DNA of 16,726 nucleotides from Candidatus Nomurabacteria bacterium (GTDB taxonomy: Bacteria; Patescibacteriota; Minisyncoccia; Phycocordibacterales; UBA9973). The DNA lies in the NCBI GenBank assembly GCA_026395935.1, contig JAPLXT010000046.1:1-16726 (forward strand), given 5' to 3'. The notes beneath the pieces are model-generated. The model did not search any database, had not been told where the DNA came from, and saw only the letters and a program-made list of their open reading frames with translations. Position 1 is the stretch's first letter. Each line of letters starts with the position of its first letter. The position numbers and the translations under genes were made by a program. Below are positions 7,192-13,692 of the stretch, in pieces.

Positions 7192-7842
7192 ATGAAAATC
7201 TGGACTCAAAAATGGATAAACTTGTTTAAAAATAAAGAATTTATTAAATCTTTAATTGTTTCTTTTATTTTTCTAGCTATCAGTCTTTATATAAACTTTC
7301 GAGCTGGTAATTACGCTACAGAGAAAGCCAGCCTTCCTGTGACCGATATTGTCTTGAGTAATATTCGTGTATTTGATGTTGATGGATTTTTTATTTGGGG
7401 ACCAATATTCCTTTTCTCTTTAATAACAATCTTATGCCTCTATCATCCTAAAAAAATTCCGTTTATATTAAAAAACATAGCCCTCTTTACTGTTATAAGA
7501 TCTATATTTATAAGTCTTACTCACCTAGGCCCATTCCCCACTCAAATAGTAGTAGACAATGCTACAAATTTTATTAATAAGTTTACTTTTGGAGGTGATC
7601 TATTCTTTTCTGGACATACAGGTATACCATTCTTATTTGCTTTAATATTTTGGCAAAATAAACAATTACGATATTTTTTCTTGGCTTATTCAATTTTTAT
7701 GGGAACAATTGTTTTATTAGGACATTACCACTACTCTATAGATGTTCTAGCTGCATTTTTCATCACATATTCGATTTACCATATATCTCTATATCTCTTC
7801 AAAAAAGACAAAGTAATGTTTGATGAACTAAACACAAAATAA
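7192..7842 (+). CDS. PAP2-type phosphatase, sphingomyelin-synthase-like (PAP2_C)
   Basis: A 216-residue membrane protein with about six hydrophobic segments. It carries the two catalytic blocks of the PAP2_C group: GGDLFFSGHTG with His142, and GHYHYSIDVLAAFFITY with His180 and Asp184. In this group the His/Asp pair handles phosphate-ester transfer on lipid head groups, either phosphatidate dephosphorylation or head-group exchange as in sphingomyelin synthases. It directly follows the acyltransferase (1-nt gap). A simple joint role is remodelling of phosphatidate to diacylglycerol, which the GT4 enzyme upstream could glycosylate. The last codons lie inside a 31-nt repeat that also acts as terminator sequence. 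Confidence 0.82.
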   Translation: MKIWTQKWINLFKNKEFIKSLIVSFIFLAISLYINFRAGNYATEKASLPVTDIVLSNIRVFDVDGFFIWGPIFLFSLITILCLYHPKKIPFILKNIALFTVIRSIFISLTHLGPFPTQIVVDNATNFINKFTFGGDLFFSGHTGIPFLFALIFWQNKQLRYFFLAYSIFMGTIVLLGHYHYSIDVLAAFFITYSIYHISLYLFKKDKVMFDELNTK

Positions 7843-7860
7843 AAATGTTCTCGAGCGAAC
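7830..7860. repeat. 31-nt repeat, copy A, between convergent genes (terminator-like)
   Basis: This 31-nt sequence is identical to the reverse complement of 14776-14806. Its core GTTCTCGAGCGAAC pairs as GTTC/GAAC around a 6-nt loop. It has an A-rich left flank and a T-rich right flank (TTATTTATTTTTATT from 7861), so it could terminate transcription from both sides. It overlaps the last four codons, including the stop, of the PAP2 gene and ends directly at the stop codon of the opposing DUF5667 gene. Confidence 0.8.
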
Positions 7861-8550
7861 TTATTTATTTTTATTATTAAAACCATGATCGCCCCTATCT
7901 TTAAATAAAGTGTTTATTTTTTCTGCATTCATTCTAGCTTTTTTGGATATCTGATGATCTTCTTCATTATTATTCTTTTTCATATTGTCTAATTTTTGTG
8001 CGTGTGTATTCATCTCAAAGTTAAAATTTGAAATTATTTTATCTGATTGTTCTACTTTATCTACCTTTTTAACATCCTTAAGAGTTTTATCTAATGCAAC
8101 TGTATGCTTGTCTAGCAGATTATTAATTTTATCCTCATTCTTTTTATTAAGCTTGCCTTGGCCTGCAAGTGCCTCAGCTTCAACTAAGCGCTTTGTGGCT
8201 AAATTAACCTCATATTTTGCTTTGTTTTTAGGAGAAAAAGTTAAGGCTCCCTCTATTAGCGGTTCAACAATATTTACTTTGAGTGGATAAAGAATACTAT
8301 CAGGAAGACTGCTCTGTGAAGCAAAGACAACACCCGAGCTAGAAAGTATAATAATCAATGGAATGACAATATAATAAACGAGTCTGTTATTCTTAAGCAT
8401 TGCTAGGAATGAGAAAGTAAACCAAGGACTAGTCTTAGGTTTTTCTTTTGAAACTTTCAAAATATTTTCAAAGATGCGAGTCTTCTCAACATCAGTCATG
8501 ACAATATTTTTGATTTCCTTTATTCCTTTTTTTAATTTATTGTTTTCCAT
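7861..8550 (-). CDS. DUF5667-domain membrane protein, putative anti-sigma factor
   Basis: A 229-residue protein. The N-terminal part (about 1-55) is soluble, charged, and presumably cytoplasmic. One transmembrane helix follows (about 58-78, IVIPLIIILSSSGVVFA). A DUF5667 domain comes next (about 80-175: LPDSILYPLKVNIVEPLIEG, then KYEVNLATKRLVEAEALA), and the tail is very Lys/Asn-rich and helical. The overlap of 14 nt with the ECF sigma gene and the single-helix layout suggest that the N-terminus holds the sigma factor until an extracytoplasmic cue is sensed. This is inferred from arrangement; the N-terminus does not show a recognisable zinc anti-sigma motif. Confidence 0.78.
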   Translation of the reverse strand: MENNKLKKGIKEIKNIVMTDVEKTRIFENILKVSKEKPKTSPWFTFSFLAMLKNNRLVYYIVIPLIIILSSSGVVFASQSSLPDSILYPLKVNIVEPLIEGALTFSPKNKAKYEVNLATKRLVEAEALAGQGKLNKKNEDKINNLLDKHTVALDKTLKDVKKVDKVEQSDKIISNFNFEMNTHAQKLDNMKKNNNEEDHQISKKARMNAEKINTLFKDRGDHGFNNKNK

Positions 8551-9073
8551 ATTCTACTATTTTCTTTAATTCTACTAATCCTCTATTTATTCGAACTGAG
8601 GCTGCATTAGGAGTAATCCCCATTATTTTCCCTATCTCTCCTGGTGACAGATCTTCTACATATCTAAGGTAAATAGATTCGCGGTAAGTATCTCCTAATT
8701 TATTTATCTGATCTATTAGATACCTACCCTCTGCCCCAATTTCTAGATTTGCAAACGTCGTTTCTTCATCTAATATATCAAAGCTTGTCTCTCTTTCATC
8801 GTTATTACTATTATTCAATACCATAGCATCCAGAGAGAAACTCTTCTTCTTACGATACCAGTCTATTATGAGATGCCGGGCTATAGTGAAAAGTAACGCT
8901 CTCTCATTTAGGATATCTTTGTCTTCCTGCATCTGTTTCCATAGACGCAAGAAAGTTTCTTGCACTATGTCTAAGGCTGTCTCTCGATTAGATACACGAA
9001 GCAAGCAGAATCGGAAGATAACGTCCGATTCCTTTATATATATTGCTTCAAAAGTACTTTGTATATCTTTCAT
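8537..9073 (-). CDS. ECF-type RNA polymerase sigma factor (sigma-70 family)
   Basis: A 178-residue ECF sigma factor. Region 2 covers about residues 10-75 (ESDVIFRFCLLRVSNRETA, then DIVQETFLRLWKQ and ARHLIIDWYRKKK). An Asp/Asn/Glu-rich linker (85-110) follows, and region 4 is at about 118-172 (LGDTYRESIYLRYVEDLS, then the helix-turn-helix GEIGKIMGITPNAASVRINRG). It lacks regions 1 and 3, as expected for the class. The gene ends inside the start of the DUF5667 gene, which should couple their translation. The ATG at 9073 has no Shine-Dalgarno. A 12-bp inverted repeat lies 26-89 bp upstream. The divergently transcribed secreted FN3 protein is a plausible target. Confidence 0.92.
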   Translation of the reverse strand: MKDIQSTFEAIYIKESDVIFRFCLLRVSNRETALDIVQETFLRLWKQMQEDKDILNERALLFTIARHLIIDWYRKKKSFSLDAMVLNNSNNDERETSFDILDEETTFANLEIGAEGRYLIDQINKLGDTYRESIYLRYVEDLSPGEIGKIMGITPNAASVRINRGLVELKKIVEYGKQ

Positions 9074-9098
9074 AGATGTATGACGTACAAGCCACTCG

Positions 9099-9162
9099 TT
9101 TCTTACATAGCTTGTGCATACTTAACAGTACGATAAATATTGATCTTTGTCTATGTAAGAAA
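9099..9162. promoter_or_regulatory. 12-bp perfect inverted repeat upstream of the ECF sigma gene
   Basis: TTTCTTACATAG (9099-9110) and CTATGTAAGAAA (9151-9162) are perfect reverse complements with a 40-bp spacer. They lie between the divergent sigma and FN3 genes. They could be operator arms, a large cruciform, or, on the minus strand, a structured leader. A further direct pair TCGTATA occurs at 9196-9202 and 9206-9212, exactly 10 bp apart. Confidence 0.65.
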
Positions 9163-9257
9163 TAGCACCCCTACCTCGTCTACTCCAATGTGAGGTCGTA
9201 TACTTTCGTATATATAAACTACTAAAGTATATATTATTAATTTAATAAATAAATCCG

Positions 9258-9263
9258 TATAAT
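9258..9263 (+). promoter_or_regulatory. Candidate -10 box of the FN3 gene, inside a short palindrome
   Basis: TATAAT at 9258-9263 lies within CCGTA-TAA-TACGG (9255-9267), a 5-bp inverted repeat around 3 nt. The -10 box ends 11 nt before the ATG at 9275. No good -35 is visible, which would suit an activator or an alternative sigma factor. Confidence 0.45.
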
Positions 9264-9274
9264 ACGGAAAAATT

Positions 9275-9763
9275 ATGAAAAAATATAAATCGTTAATTGC
9301 AAGTTCTCTTTTAGCAGCTCTTATCATTGCATCCCCTATTGTAAGTTTTGCAGAGAATAACAATAAGGATCAAAATGGTAATGAAAACAAAACAGAGCAA
9401 TCTAGTAAAGTAAAAACAGAGAAAAATAATAAAAATAATTCTTGGTTCAGTTCTAGTTGGTTTAATAGCAAAAACGCTAAAGACACAACCGCACCTGTTA
9501 TAAGTAATGTGGCTGCCACATTATCCAACAATGTAAAAAAAGCTAAGGTAAGTTGGACAACCGACATCAAAGCAAATAGTATTGTTTGGTACAGTACAAC
9601 TTCGCCTGTTGATACTTCAGTAAAAGGCATAACAACAATGAAGCGTAATAATAGAACTTTAAATCATAAAATTGAATTAAAGAGATTACTACCAAATACA
9701 AAGTATTACGTTGTAGTAGGTTCTGCTAATGGTATAGGGAAAACATTGTCAACTGAAATATAA
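9275..9763 (+). CDS. Secreted fibronectin type III protein, first part, ending at an in-frame TAA
   Basis: 162 residues: signal peptide MKKYKSLIASSLLAALIIAS with likely cut after SFA (residue 26), then an Asn/Lys/Glu-rich low-complexity spacer with two WF pairs (SWFSSSWFNS), then a fibronectin type III domain from about residue 73 (APVISNVAATL, VSWTTD, NTKYYVVVGSANGIG). Reading ends at TAA (9761-9763), but the same frame continues for 114 more codons with a second, similar FN3 domain. Aligning the two domains places the stop at a position where the second domain has Ser (STEI-stop-FTT against SSELSFRT), so a TCA-to-TAA change would explain it. The product is exported. Function unknown; FN3 pairs are usual in adhesins and wall-associated enzymes. 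Confidence 0.8.
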   Translation: MKKYKSLIASSLLAALIIASPIVSFAENNNKDQNGNENKTEQSSKVKTEKNNKNNSWFSSSWFNSKNAKDTTAPVISNVAATLSNNVKKAKVSWTTDIKANSIVWYSTTSPVDTSVKGITTMKRNNRTLNHKIELKRLLPNTKYYVVVGSANGIGKTLSTEI

Positions 9764-10108
9764 TTTACGACTCCTGCAATAGCAGTAACACCAGTCGTTA
9801 CTCCACCCGTAGTAGATGCAACTGCTCCATTTATAAGTAACATAGAAGCAACTGTAGGTGGATCAAATGTAGCAATATCATGGAAAACAAATGAAGCTAC
9901 ATCCTCTACTATCTTCTACTCTACAACTACTCCTGTTGATACAACCACAGCTAGTCTAACAAAAGTAGTAGACAATACTCTCACAAAAGGGCATTCACTA
10001 AGTATCCCAAATTTGACATCAAACACTCTCTATCACTTTATTGTAAAGTCTGTTGATGCATCAAACAATACAGTTTCTTCTAGTGAACTTTCATTTAGAA
10101 CAAACTAA
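9764..10108 (+). pseudogene. Second FN3 domain, in frame after the internal TAA
   Basis: This stretch continues the frame of the preceding gene without a start codon for 114 residues to TAA at 10106-10108. A Thr/Pro/Val linker (PAIAVTPVVTPPVV) is followed by an FN3 domain: APFISNIEATVGG, VAISWKTNEA, IFYSTTTPVDTT, NTLYHFIVKSVDASNN, SSSELSFRTN. Its intact sequence suggests the stop is recent, a sequencing error, a strain variant, or read through. A strong terminator follows 50 nt later, as expected if 10108 is the true gene end. Confidence 0.75.
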
Positions 10109-10158
10109 ACATTATTAACAAAAAATAAACGAAATCGACAAAGCCAATACAATAAAAC

Positions 10159-10200
10159 CACCCGCCACAAATTCAAAAATGTTGGCGGGTGTTTTTATTT
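10159..10200. terminator. Strong intrinsic terminator between FN3 gene and AI-2E transporter
   Basis: A perfect 9-bp stem, CACCCGCCA (10159-10167) with TGGCGGGTG (10183-10191), has a 15-nt loop and is followed by TTTTTATTTATTTT on the plus strand. On the minus strand the stem is followed by TTTTATTG. It lies between convergent genes and probably works both ways. Confidence 0.85.
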
Positions 10201-10216
10201 ATTTTGAATAATTTAA

Positions 10217-11203
10217 TTAACTGCTATGTCTCATCTTATAATTCTTACTATAATCTATAATAACAGGAATACTTGCCGCAACCGGAAGAGATAAGAAGGC
10301 TCCCAATATTCCAAAAAGACTTGCTCCAATTAAAACAGATAAGAAAACAACTGAGGGAAAAAGATTAAGCGCTTTATTGTAAATCATAGGTGAAATAATA
10401 TTGTTTTCAACTTGTTGGTAGATAAGATGTAAAACAATTACCAATACACCAGTGATTGGAGATACTCCAAAACCTATAATGACCGCTGGTATAGCACCAA
10501 TAGTCTGACCGACAAGAGGAAGTAGATCAAAAATCGCAGCAAAAAGAGCTAGAGGTAAGGCGAATGGAACATGTAAAAGTACTAACCCTATGTATACAAT
10601 AATGCCACAAATAACCGAGATGAGAAGATTTCCGCGAATATATTTGCCAGTTACCAAAGAAATTTCTTCTATTAACTCTTTTATTTTACCTTTTTCTTTT
10701 GAAGCAACATTGCTTAAAAATAATTTTGATAACCTCTCTAAATCATACATCAAGAAAAAAGTTAAAATTATCGTAGTGATAATAGAAACAATAACTAGAG
10801 TAATATTTACTGTAGCGGTTGTATAATCAAGGTGTGATTGAAGATAAGTAATAATATTAAAATCTTTTAAAAATGAAGAGAGAAATTGTGAATGACCAAT
10901 AACATTATTTATACTACCTAACAATACTGGAATCTCTCTAGCAATACGAGGAATAAAAATAAACCCAAAAACAACAATAGGTATAATCGGTATAATTAAA
11001 ATTAAGAAAATACACAAAATAAGAGGCATTTTCGTCTTATTTTGTAATTTCTTTACGGCTGGATAAAAAGCAGCTGTTAGCACTAAAGAAACAAGAATAA
11101 CTGGTAATATAGAAAAGGTTTTCCAACAAAGAAAAACCAAAACCCCCATAATAACGATACGAGTAAGAGCCTCCCAACTAAAAACATGTTCAAATTTTTC
11201 CAT
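10217..11203 (-). CDS. AI-2E family transporter (UPF0118 / PF01594)
   Basis: A 328-residue polytopic membrane protein of the AI-2E/UPF0118 family. Hydrophobic pairs lie at about 14-50 and 60-90. A large soluble stretch (about 95-125) precedes a helix ending FFLMYDLERL, and the family signature near the C-terminal half reads FDLLPLVGQTIGAIPAVIIG (about 226-245). The final helices end LFGILGAFLSLPVAASIPVI. Members are variously described as quorum-signal exporters or Na+/H+ antiporter-like proteins; substrate cannot be told from sequence. The length is usual for the family. A TATACT box ends 7 nt before the ATG, giving a predicted leaderless transcript. The upstream DUF2914 gene ends 26 nt away. 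Confidence 0.87.
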   Translation of the reverse strand: MEKFEHVFSWEALTRIVIMGVLVFLCWKTFSILPVILVSLVLTAAFYPAVKKLQNKTKMPLILCIFLILIIPIIPIVVFGFIFIPRIAREIPVLLGSINNVIGHSQFLSSFLKDFNIITYLQSHLDYTTATVNITLVIVSIITTIILTFFLMYDLERLSKLFLSNVASKEKGKIKELIEEISLVTGKYIRGNLLISVICGIIVYIGLVLLHVPFALPLALFAAIFDLLPLVGQTIGAIPAVIIGFGVSPITGVLVIVLHLIYQQVENNIISPMIYNKALNLFPSVVFLSVLIGASLFGILGAFLSLPVAASIPVIIDYSKNYKMRHSS

Positions 11204-11210
11204 ATATTAT

Positions 11211-11216
11211 AGTATA
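11211..11216 (-). promoter_or_regulatory. -10 box of AI-2E gene, predicted leaderless
   Basis: On the minus strand TATACT is followed by 7 nt (ATAATAT) and then the ATG at 11203. The -35 is poor (TGTAAA at 17 bp). A second possible box, TATAAT, overlaps but would sit only 2 nt from the ATG. Confidence 0.5.
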
Positions 11217-11229
11217 CACCAAAAATATT

Positions 11230-12318
11230 TTACTTTACACTATCTAAAAGAACTGGTTCTGTATCAGAATTTATTATGTTGAATCGTAGACGGCCGATAG
11301 TCTTCCTATGTTCTGTCTTAATATTTACTCTCCATCTACCAGGTGTTATATTCATGCGTTTTGAATACGTCCTGAATCCTCCATCACGTCCTCCAGTAAC
11401 AGGCAAACTTACAACTACACCAGTCACCCATTTCTTACTTGTTGTATTATAATATTGCCATTCGTGAATAATAGTTAGGTTAAGATTCTTAGGCGAAAAG
11501 ACTGCACTATAGGCGTACACCGTAGAACCAGGCGTAACACTAAAATCCTTATACAATTTAAAGTAATCCTTCCATCCGTGACTCTCATATGCTATATCGT
11601 AATTACCATTTTGATTCCTCTGTATTAAATGATAGATTCCCCCATCTTTGAGAGAAAGTGGAATTGGTGGAATCAAGTTTGTAAAATAAAGAAAATTAAT
11701 TAAAGAAAAGATTCCTATTATCAAATAAAGAGTAAATTTTTTATTAAGTGTCTTCTTATCTTTCTTAAGGTAAAATAATACTGCAACGAATATAGTAATG
11801 AATATCAAGCTTACAACTCCAGAAAGCAAGAAAACCCAATCATTAATTTTATGTAAGACTATTGGGATTAAAAAAATCATGAAAGAATAAATTGAAAGGA
11901 AAAACAAACTTATTTGAAAACTAAGTTTAGTGTAATGATGTTTGAAAGATTCATTTGCTATAAAAGCAAGCACAAGCAAAAATAAAAACGGCCAAGTAGA
12001 GAAGATATCGGTACTTCTAAAATAAAACACAAGGAAAGTAGAGAGTAATCCTCCAAAGAAAAATTGCAAAATGTTTACATACCAGAAGTGAGCCTTACTT
12101 GGATCAAGTTCGTCCCCTTCGCCACGCTCTTTAATATGGATAAGTAGAATAAACAAACCGACAATGATTATGTGCGCGAAAATCCATGAATTCTCCCACA
12201 TGGTATCTACTCTTTTAAGTGTTAAAGCATCAAAAATAAAACCAAATATGAGGGATAGCGATGAGATTGGTCGTTCAAAGCGTCCATACCAATGGCGAGT
12301 CCTTTTCAAAAATGTCAT
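11230..12318 (-). CDS. DUF2914-domain multi-pass membrane protein
   Basis: A 362-residue protein. The first 220 residues contain about seven hydrophobic helices. The C-terminal soluble domain (about 225-358) matches DUF2914: GSTVYAYSAVFSPKNLNLTI, IIHEWQYYN, VSLPVTGGRDGGFRTYSK, then PGRWRVNIKTEHRKTIGRLR. DUF2914 is an uncharacterised extracytoplasmic domain often attached to membrane helices; its beta-rich pattern suggests ligand or wall contact, but no role is established. A TATAAT box ends exactly 6 nt before the ATG, so the mRNA is predicted to be leaderless. It shares direction with the AI-2E gene, which has its own -10 box. Confidence 0.85.
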   Translation of the reverse strand: MTFLKRTRHWYGRFERPISSLSLIFGFIFDALTLKRVDTMWENSWIFAHIIIVGLFILLIHIKERGEGDELDPSKAHFWYVNILQFFFGGLLSTFLVFYFRSTDIFSTWPFLFLLVLAFIANESFKHHYTKLSFQISLFFLSIYSFMIFLIPIVLHKINDWVFLLSGVVSLIFITIFVAVLFYLKKDKKTLNKKFTLYLIIGIFSLINFLYFTNLIPPIPLSLKDGGIYHLIQRNQNGNYDIAYESHGWKDYFKLYKDFSVTPGSTVYAYSAVFSPKNLNLTIIHEWQYYNTTSKKWVTGVVVSLPVTGGRDGGFRTYSKRMNITPGRWRVNIKTEHRKTIGRLRFNIINSDTEPVLLDSVK

Positions 12319-12324
12319 AAAATG

Positions 12325-12330
12325 ATTATA
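12325..12330 (-). promoter_or_regulatory. -10 box of DUF2914 gene, predicted leaderless
   Basis: A consensus TATAAT on the minus strand is separated by 6 nt (CATTTT) from the ATG at 12318. No convincing -35. Confidence 0.55.
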
Positions 12331-12390
12331 ACATAAAAATGGAATTGTTTGAGACTACCCATAATTTTTTATATTTCTAGTATATCAAAG

Positions 12391-12421
12391 AAAAATAGCA
12401 AGGGCTATCCTTGCTATTTTT
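12391..12421. terminator. Intrinsic terminator after the small membrane-protein pair
   Basis: A perfect 13-bp stem, AAAAATAGCAAGG (12391-12403) with CCTTGCTATTTTT (12409-12421), has a 5-nt loop. The stem carries its own A and T tracts, so it can work in either direction. It lies 17 nt beyond the stop of the minus-strand 60-residue gene. Confidence 0.85.
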
Positions 12422-12437
12422 CCTCTATATTTAATTG

Positions 12438-12620
12438 TTAAACCTGTAAGAACTTTAACAAATTGAAAACTAAGAAAGCGGGCCAGACTAATGCTTTCAA
12501 TATTCCAAGTATTACTGCCCAAAAACCTAGAGCGTGAGGAAGAAAATAAAATAACGAACCTATAAAACCTAGCCCATAGATACAATTTGCCGCACCATGT
12601 GAAATATTTTTATCTTTCAT
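12438..12620 (-). CDS. Small two-helix membrane protein, 60 aa, uncharacterised
   Basis: A 60-residue protein beginning MKDKNISHGAANCIYGLGFI, then FLPHALGFWAVILGILKALV, then WPAFLVFNLLKFL. It has two hydrophobic helices (about 14-27 and 33-55) and a short polar N-terminus. The pattern SHGAAN-IYGLG and LGxLKALVWPAFLV resembles a small conserved hypothetical family of Parcubacteria, recalled rather than searched. Eighteen nt separate it from another small membrane-protein gene upstream (58 aa), so the two probably form a transcription unit ended by the terminator at 12391-12421. Function unknown. Confidence 0.7.
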   Translation of the reverse strand: MKDKNISHGAANCIYGLGFIGSLFYFLPHALGFWAVILGILKALVWPAFLVFNLLKFLQV

Positions 12621-12638
12621 AAATATTTTATCTAACTT

Positions 12639-12815
12639 TTATAATTGAGTAGTTTCATGACTCTTCCTAAACTTTACGCCCATATAATAAGGCCAAACTA
12701 TTAATGCGAGAACTCCTCTCCAAAAAGATAACTTGAGATACCCTATTGTGAACAGCCAACCTATCATCCACAAGGTACCAAATACTTCTTGGTGAGTTAT
12801 TATTGTGTTAGTCAT
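12639..12815 (-). CDS. Small membrane protein, 58 aa, uncharacterised
   Basis: A short open frame from ATG at 12815 to TAA at 12639 encodes 58 residues: MTNTIITHQEVFGTLWMIGW, LFTIGYLKLSFWRGVLALIV, WPYYMGVKFRKSHETTQL. Two hydrophobic segments (about 12-28 and 31-45) flank a short SFWRG turn, with a basic, polar tail. The composition is clearly membrane-like and the promoter is the best in the window: TTGACT, 18 bp, TATACT, 6 nt, ATG. That makes it a real gene despite its size. It is followed 18 nt later by the 60-residue gene; the shared WP near the end of the second helix in both hints at related roles. Function unknown. Confidence 0.75.
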   Translation of the reverse strand: MTNTIITHQEVFGTLWMIGWLFTIGYLKLSFWRGVLALIVWPYYMGVKFRKSHETTQL

Positions 12816-12821
12816 GATACT

Positions 12822-12851
12822 AGTATATCATTTTCTGCTTTGGTGAGTCAA
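12822..12851 (-). promoter_or_regulatory. Sigma70-type promoter of the small membrane-protein pair, predicted leaderless
   Basis: On the minus strand TTGACT (12851-12846), an 18-bp spacer, TATACT (12827-12822), then 6 nt before the ATG at 12815. Confidence 0.7.
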
Positions 12852-12867
12852 AACAAAAATGGAGTTG

Positions 12868-13116
12868 TTATTTTATATCTTCTTTTCTCTTACCCCATTG
12901 CCATCTTGGCTTTTCTCCTTTTTTATAACAAACATATATTAATAAACCTGTAATTATAAAAACAAAAAATATATTTTTAAGTCCTTCGTGATCTATTCTA
13001 GACATCAAAGAAGCAAATAAAAGAGCCCAGACTAATATCACAAGCCACCCTTCCAAAGTCGATGGATACCATCCCCAACCATATAACTTTCTTCTAAACC
13101 AGATTTTGTTTTTCAT
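12868..13116 (-). CDS. Small membrane protein, 82 aa, uncharacterised
   Basis: 82 residues: a basic aromatic start (NKIWFRRKLYGWGWYPSTLE), a helix GWLVILVWALLFASLM (about 23-38), a second helix IFFVFIITGLLIYVCY (about 49-64), and a basic end with KKGEKPRWQWGK (65-76). The WFRRKLYGWGWYP and GEKPRWxWG motifs match a small conserved membrane-protein family recalled from diverse bacteria, with no assigned function. It lies 25 nt after the stop of the 112-residue gene and is likely cotranscribed with it. No Shine-Dalgarno is seen. Confidence 0.72.
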   Translation of the reverse strand: MKNKIWFRRKLYGWGWYPSTLEGWLVILVWALLFASLMSRIDHEGLKNIFFVFIITGLLIYVCYKKGEKPRWQWGKRKEDIK

Positions 13117-13141
13117 ATCTTTATAATTAAGTTTGCATAAT

Positions 13142-13480
13142 TTATTTTATAAACAATGCTGAGATTATCGCCAAGACTCCAAGAATAAGGCCGATCATAG
13201 GACCTCTCGTTGGTAATTCTTCAAATATTAAATATGTGACAAGCGGCTCTACAACAACAATTGATGCAATAGAGATAGCTCCAACAATCCAAATATTCTG
13301 CAAATATTTCATACCGAACATATAGCCAGCAATCAAGAACACTCCTGCTATGAACATGAGTCCCGTCATTTTCCAAAAGGAATCAAAAAAAGTACTAATA
13401 CCCTTAGCGGCAATTATTTCAGCATATATAGCTAGGCTTTCACCTATAAATATAAAAAAAATGGGTATTATTTTCTCCAT
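13142..13480 (-). CDS. Four-helix small membrane protein, EamA/SMR-like, 112 aa
   Basis: A 112-residue, strongly hydrophobic protein with about four helices (roughly 3-20, 33-52, 59-78, 90-111) and an acidic-flanked loop FEELPTRGPMIG before the last helix. The layout resembles half of an EamA/DMT transporter or an SMR protein: one Glu in the first helix (FIGESLAIYAE) and a Gly-rich last helix. Such proteins work as dimers in small-molecule export; substrate is unknown. The frame is open up to 13528, but I choose the ATG at 13480. It removes a 16-residue, poorly matching extension and lies 6 nt after a TATACT box. Confidence 0.65.
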   Translation of the reverse strand: MEKIIPIFFIFIGESLAIYAEIIAAKGISTFFDSFWKMTGLMFIAGVFLIAGYMFGMKYLQNIWIVGAISIASIVVVEPLVTYLIFEELPTRGPMIGLILGVLAIISALFIK

Positions 13481-13486
13481 AAGATT

Positions 13487-13492
13487 AGTATA
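13487..13492 (-). promoter_or_regulatory. -10 box of the EamA/SMR-like gene, predicted leaderless
   Basis: On the minus strand TATACT is followed by 6 nt (AATCTT) and the ATG at 13480. It directly follows the terminator of the preceding 54-residue gene. The -35 region is only a T-rich tract. Confidence 0.55.
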
Positions 13493-13508
13493 GCAAATTT
13501 TAATAAAT

Positions 13509-13548
13509 AAAAAACGAGAATACAACATTAAAGCATGTCCTCGTTTTT
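13509..13548 (-). terminator. Intrinsic terminator overlapping the end of the 54-aa gene
   Basis: On the minus strand AAAAACGAG (13548-13540) pairs with CTCGTTTTT (13518-13510), 9 bp, around a 21-nt loop that contains the stop codon of the 54-residue gene. TTATTTATTA follows. The plus strand reads almost symmetrically. Confidence 0.65.
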
Positions 13549-13692
13549 ATTAATTGCTGTGTTGTTCTTTTTTTTCTTTTTAAAAATTAGATCAATTAGA
13601 ATGACAACAAAGAAGATTATTAGACATCCATAAACCAAAAAACGTAATGGATCGTCGTTTAAAAGATAACTTATTTCCTTAAAATGTTTCAT
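13528..13692 (-). CDS. Small single-helix membrane protein, 54 aa, uncharacterised
   Basis: A short open frame from ATG at 13692 to TAA at 13528: MKHFKEISYLLNDDPLRFLV, YGCLIIFFVVILIDLIFKKK, KKNNTAINKNEDML. It has one clear transmembrane helix (about 17-37) followed by a run of five Lys, the positive-inside signature, then a polar tail. An upstream minus-strand TTGACA (13759-13754) with TAGTTT 17 bp away could be its promoter. A terminator hairpin overlaps the last codons. The composition and flanking signals support a real gene; no family is recognised. Confidence 0.6.
   Translation of the reverse strand: MKHFKEISYLLNDDPLRFLVYGCLIIFFVVILIDLIFKKKKKNNTAINKNEDML

Noticed and set aside
12385..12585. 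66-residue minus-strand open frame overlapping the 60-residue gene
   Set aside because: It is Arg/Ser-rich without a membrane pattern, runs through the terminator hairpin, and is a shadow of the 60-residue gene.
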